A stretch of DNA of 64,000 bases from NCBI GenBank assembly GCA_023488455.1, contig JAMDDV010000010.1, positions 62,001-126,000 on the forward strand. Direction: 5' to 3'. This DNA is from Actinomycetota bacterium. Lineage in GTDB: Bacteria; Actinomycetota; Humimicrobiia; Hakubellales; JAMDDV01. Below are positions 61,155 through 64,000 of the stretch, in pieces (position 1 is the first letter of the stretch; every line of letters starts with the position of its first letter). The notes under the pieces were generated by a model. It searched no databases and was not told where the DNA came from. It saw nothing but the letters and a program-made list of their open reading frames with translations. The translations under genes and the position numbers were made by a program.

Positions 61155-61461
61155 ATGAAAAAGACAATAGTTATTTATGACTCAAGGTTTGGCAATTGCC
61201 TTTGACACTAGAAGAAGGCGTTGGCTTGCTGGAAGCGCAGCAAAATTCATCGAAAAGAAGCTGTATCAACTGGGTCTGAGGATAGTCAAGCAATATTCGT
61301 CCGCGATAATCTTCGAGGAAGAGAAAGGGAAGAAGCAAGAGTCAGAGAGCAAGGAGGAATGGAAGGTGAGGTGGCACAGAAGCGTGAGACTTCAAGAAGG
61401 CACGGAAGAGATGTTTGAACAAATTGGAATCGGGATTGCAAAATCAATTCAACGGGGGTGA
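61155..61461 (+). pseudogene. decayed flavodoxin gene (N-terminus and C-terminus in different frames)
   Basis: ATG 61155 begins MKKTIVIYDSRFGN, the FMN loop start of a flavodoxin, and runs into a stop after 16 residues. In another frame AIAFDTRRRRWLAGSAAKFI and EKKLYQLGLRIVKQYSSAII continue the C-terminal half, ending with EEMFEQIGIGIAKSIQ. The middle ~70 residues are missing, so this is a deleted and frame-shifted gene. The intact flavodoxin at 56682 is a distant relative. Confidence 0.6.
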
Positions 61462-61469
61462 TGATAGTT

Positions 61470-61520
61470 GGCAGGGTTCGGAACTCTGCGGATTTGCTTC
61501 GCAAATCCTTGCCTCGCCTC
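61470..61520 (+). repeat. copy 4 of the intergenic hairpin repeat
   Basis: GTTCGGAACTCTGC, then the hairpin GGATTTGC-TTC-GCAAATCC (61490-61508), then TTGCCTCGCC. The flank GGAACTCTGCGG matches copy 2 exactly, while the stem differs and still pairs. Confidence 0.6.
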
Positions 61521-61531
61521 CGGCTCGGTCA

Positions 61532-61613
61532 TATAACTCGGTGTATGTGGTTCGCTTCACTCACCCAAATGCTCGCTATCGCTCGTACTTCGCATACACT
61601 GAAAACGTTAGGC
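61532..61613 (+). repeat. integron attC-like palindromic element
   Basis: TATAAC (61532) is followed by TCGGTGTATG. After ~45 bases CATACACTGA pairs with it (one mismatch), followed by AAAC and GTTAGGC (61607-61613). The order R''-L''-L'-R' with a terminal GTTAGGC is as in attC sites. No integrase gene is in the window, and R'' matches poorly, so it could also be a non-integron hairpin. The next gene starts 52 bp later. Confidence 0.5.
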
Positions 61614-61665
61614 GCAATAGCGATTTAATATTAATGAAAATGAAATATATTTAGGAGGTTTTGAG

Positions 61666-62877
61666 ATGGCCATTATGAGAAAGATTCTGGTTATGCCTGA
61701 TGGCAATTGGCTTTCCCATGTCTCAAGACCATTTGAGATAGCAAAAGTCTTAAGAGAGATGGGACACGATGTTCTCTTTGCCAGTGACGGCTATTACATG
61801 AAGCTTCCTCGGGAAGCGGGCTTTGAGGTGCTTCCAATCAAGACTATCAGCCCAGATCGTGTGCTTGCCTGTTCCCGAAGTGGAAGGGCTAACTGGTATG
61901 ACTACAGTTTATTAAAAGAATGCGTGGAGGAAGATTTAAGATTGTTCAGCAATCTCAGACCAGACTTAGTCTTGGGCGATTTCAGGCTTTCTTTAAGCAC
62001 TTCTTGCGAACTGGCGAATGTTCCCTTGGCAGTTACTCTGAATGCAGCATGGACAAACTATTATACTGTAAGAATTAAAGCGCCTGAACATTTAAGAATT
62101 ACTCGGATGCTGGGGAAACGAATTACTACATGGCTTGCTCCATGGATAAAGAGTTTTATCATCGCCTTTGATAGTTTTCCCTATAGAAAGCTTCGGAGAG
62201 AAAAGGGCCTTACTCCACGCGGAAATATTTGGGACATTTGGAGAGGGGATTTGAATCTTATCGTAGACATTCCCGAATATGGACCGACAAAAAACTTACC
62301 GCCGAATTTCCATTACATTGGTCCAATTATATGGGAACCAGAGATGGATGTTCCGGATTGGTTAGAAAGAATCGATCCCAAAAGACCCACGATTTATTTC
62401 ACCATGGGAAGTACGGGTTATGATAGGTTCTTTGAACAAGCTATTGAGATTTTCGGAAACTCTGCGTATCAATGCATAATGACTACGGCAGGTATGGTAA
62501 ACCTATCTTACATTCCTGAGAACTTTTTTGTCACAGATTATGCTCCAGGGAGTAAGATTATGGAGAAAAGTGACGTTGTCGTGTGCCAAGGGGGAAATGG
62601 AACCATCTATCAAGCAATGTCAAAGGGAGTACCAATCATAGGAATTCCGACAATGCATGATCAGGAGTTCAACTTAGATAGGGTGGTAGGTTTAGGAATG
62701 GGTATCCATTTGAGTGAACTTAAGTTCAAACCGTCTCACTTAGTAGAAGCTGTGGAAAAGGTTCTTACTCATAAAAGCTATAAAGAAAATACGTATAAGT
62801 ATAAGAAAATATTAGAAAAGTATGACGCTCCCCGAAATGGAGCAGAACTGATAAACTCCTATTTAAATCAATTTTAA
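61666..62877 (+). CDS. glycosyltransferase, GT1/MGT-like
   Basis: 403 aa GT-B fold. The N-terminus has VMPDGNWLSHVSRPFEIAKV and LREMGHDVLFASDGYYM. The C-terminal donor site has IYFTMGSTGYDRFFEQAIEI, DYAPGSKIMEKSDVVVCQGG, NGTIYQAMSKGVPIIGIPTM and HDQEFNLDRVVGLGMG, like UDP-glycosyltransferases and MGT family members. The acceptor may be a lipid or antibiotic-like molecule; unknown. AGGAGG precedes the ATG. It directly follows the attC-like element, as a gene cassette would. Confidence 0.85.
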   Translation: MAIMRKILVMPDGNWLSHVSRPFEIAKVLREMGHDVLFASDGYYMKLPREAGFEVLPIKTISPDRVLACSRSGRANWYDYSLLKECVEEDLRLFSNLRPDLVLGDFRLSLSTSCELANVPLAVTLNAAWTNYYTVRIKAPEHLRITRMLGKRITTWLAPWIKSFIIAFDSFPYRKLRREKGLTPRGNIWDIWRGDLNLIVDIPEYGPTKNLPPNFHYIGPIIWEPEMDVPDWLERIDPKRPTIYFTMGSTGYDRFFEQAIEIFGNSAYQCIMTTAGMVNLSYIPENFFVTDYAPGSKIMEKSDVVVCQGGNGTIYQAMSKGVPIIGIPTMHDQEFNLDRVVGLGMGIHLSELKFKPSHLVEAVEKVLTHKSYKENTYKYKKILEKYDAPRNGAELINSYLNQF

Positions 62878-62894
62878 ATCAAGGTTTTTTGAAG

Positions 62895-63695
62895 TTACTT
62901 ATAACCATTGACATAGACGCTGACCACATAATCATCGAGGGATTCATTCTCTTCCAAATTATCTAAAAGTGCTCTGCCCATTGGATCTTTTGTATCGGAC
63001 TCAATACAGGCAGAAGAACCCTTGACTGTAATTCTTACGTTCCTTAATTTAGATTCCTCTACGATCTTTTTATATTTGTCGATGGTTATTGCCCCTCCAA
63101 AACAACCGACATAAGCTTCAATGCTTTCCCTAATCCCTTCGGGGAGTTCTTTGAGAAGGGCGATATCAGAGATGGCTGTTCTTCCGCCTGTCTTCAAGAC
63201 TCTATAGATCTCTTTGAAAACTTTAGGTTTGTCAGCCGACAGGTTGATGACACAGTTGCTTATAACCACGTCGACCGAGTTATCCGGCGCGGGCAAATTT
63301 TCGATCTCACCAAGCCTGAATTCAACATTAGTAATTTTATTATTTCTGGCATTATCTCTGGCTTTCTCAATCATTTCAGGTGTCATATCCACCCCAATGA
63401 CTTTGCCGTTAGAGCCGACCTGGGTTGCAGCCAAAAAACAGTCAAATCCAGCACCTGAGCCAAGGTCAAGGACTATCTCGCCTTTCTTGAGGCTGGCTAA
63501 TGCTGTCGGATTCCCACATCCGAGCGCCAGGTTAGCTTCATCCGGGATGGCTTTCAATTCCTCTTCCGAATAACCGATTGATTTAGCGAATTCCTTTGTA
63601 TCAGGCCCACAGGTACTGCAGTTGCAGCCTTCCTGGCCACGAGCAATCTTGCTATAGGCATCCCGTACGATTTTTTGTGTTTTATTCCTGTCCAT
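62895..63695 (-). CDS. arsM: arsenite methyltransferase
   Basis: ~266 aa from ATG 63695, preceded by AAAGGA and one base after the stop of the upstream arsR frame. An ATG ten codons earlier would overlap arsR. SAM site: VLDLGSGAGFDCFLAATQVG and VIGVDMTPEMIEKARDNARN. Features of ArsM: GQEGCNCSTCGPDTKEFAKS and ANLALGCGNPTAL near the N-terminus, VISNCVINLSADKPKVFKEI and AYVGCFGGAI with cysteines that bind As(III). It methylates arsenite to volatile or less toxic forms. Confidence 0.92.
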   Translation of the reverse strand: MDRNKTQKIVRDAYSKIARGQEGCNCSTCGPDTKEFAKSIGYSEEELKAIPDEANLALGCGNPTALASLKKGEIVLDLGSGAGFDCFLAATQVGSNGKVIGVDMTPEMIEKARDNARNNKITNVEFRLGEIENLPAPDNSVDVVISNCVINLSADKPKVFKEIYRVLKTGGRTAISDIALLKELPEGIRESIEAYVGCFGGAITIDKYKKIVEESKLRNVRITVKGSSACIESDTKDPMGRALLDNLEENESLDDYVVSVYVNGYK

Positions 63696-63696
63696 T

Positions 63697-63999
63697 CTAT
63701 TTATTCCTTTCACTAATTTTTTCATTATGTTGGTTTTCTATTGTCGAGAAGTTGTTAAGAAAACTGCTGATTTTTTGAAATGTTTTCTGATTTATCTCAC
63801 AATATACCCATCTCCCGTCTTTTTTTGTTGTGATGAGGCCCGCGTTTACGAGCTCTTTAATGTGATGGGAAATTGTCGGAACGGTGATCTTTAACGATTT
63901 TGATAGATCTTTAATGCAGGTTTCGTCCCGACAGGAAAGTTCGTACTCTATACATTTACATTCATTTTTATAAATAGATAATAATATTTTTAACCGATT
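63697..63999 (-). CDS. ArsR-family regulator, N-terminus beyond window
   Basis: About 100 residues are visible up to TAG at 63697. The winged helix is SLKITVPTISHHIKELVNAG followed by LITTKKDGRWVYCEIN. Upstream, ECKCIEYELSCRDETCIKDL has four Cys that could bind As(III), though usual ArsR sites are CxC near the alpha-3 helix. The gene is directly before arsM, and it probably represses the pair until arsenite is present. Confidence 0.85.
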   Translation of the reverse strand, partial: NRLKILLSIYKNECKCIEYELSCRDETCIKDLSKSLKITVPTISHHIKELVNAGLITTKKDGRWVYCEINQKTFQKISSFLNNFSTIENQHNEKISERNK

Positions 64000-64000
64000 T

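Noticed and set aside
1..64000. CRISPR arrays, rRNA genes, transposases or integrases
   Set aside because: No regularly spaced repeats, no rRNA-like stretch and no transposase or recombinase motif found on either strand.

Overview
The window looks like a chromosome segment from an uncultured, anaerobe-type bacterium of the Actinomycetota or a close relative. The main reason is a run on the minus strand at 19.8-30.3 kb. In transcription order it reads: Ser/Thr kinase with membrane tail, FhaA-like (DUF3662+FHA), FhaB-like FHA, PP2C phosphatase, FtsW/RodA, class B PBP and PASTA kinase. This is the mycobacterial fhaA-fhaB-pstP-rodA-pbpA-pknB order, and a divergent tRNA-Leu(CAG) sits just upstream. 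Base composition is moderate, start codons are often TTG or GTG, and genes are tightly overlapped. The lineage is an inference; no rRNA is present.

Left part (1-40 kb, ordinary chromosome). It starts with the tail of a spermidine-synthase-like membrane protein, then a lipoprotein PIMT and a lipoprotein alpha/beta hydrolase. A signalling operon follows (response regulator, histidine kinase, MacB-type ATPase, GGDEF/HD-GYP protein). Next come an MFS-HAD-lipoprotein operon, a YugP-like zinc peptidase, two divergent glycosyltransferases, the pabA-pabB-pabC folate operon, YjbQ, a CNNM/CorC transporter-like protein, Lon and the kinase/PBP/FtsW/FHA cluster. After tRNA-Leu(CAG) there is an envelope block (membrane-anchored protein, DUF4446, M23 peptidase, two bactofilins), then pheA, serS and tRNA-Ser(TGA). 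An aldo/keto reductase, a methyltransferase, a glycosidase-like lipoprotein and two small membrane proteins close this part.

Right part (41-64 kb, accessory). This is a patchwork of defence, toxin-antitoxin and repair genes among short broken genes. It holds a radical-SAM SPL-like protein with a C-terminal HhH domain, a nucleotidyltransferase fused to a zinc ribbon, and an HTH-fused beta-class DNA methyltransferase overlapping an HNH nuclease. It also holds a PD-(D/E)xK-like+DUF5655 protein, a DUF4065-like/PIN pair, an XRE-ImmA/IrrE protein, further PIN modules, a GIY-YIG protein beside tRNA-Ser(GCT), AlkD and flavodoxin. At the right edge are a glycosyltransferase and an arsR-arsM pair.

Three features of the right part stand out. 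(1) Several antitoxin-type genes are intact while the toxin beside them is broken or missing: a RelE-like gene with an in-frame TAG, a 12-codon ParE/RelE stub, a PIN gene that looks internally deleted, and a HipB-like regulator without HipA. (2) A short hairpin repeat with compensating stem changes recurs three or four times between genes. (3) An integron-attC-like palindrome precedes the last glycosyltransferase, next to decayed flavodoxin and arsM fragments. The best candidate for an undescribed system is the 45.2-51.5 kb defence-like block, especially the 48.4-49.8 kb DUF4065-like/PIN pair.
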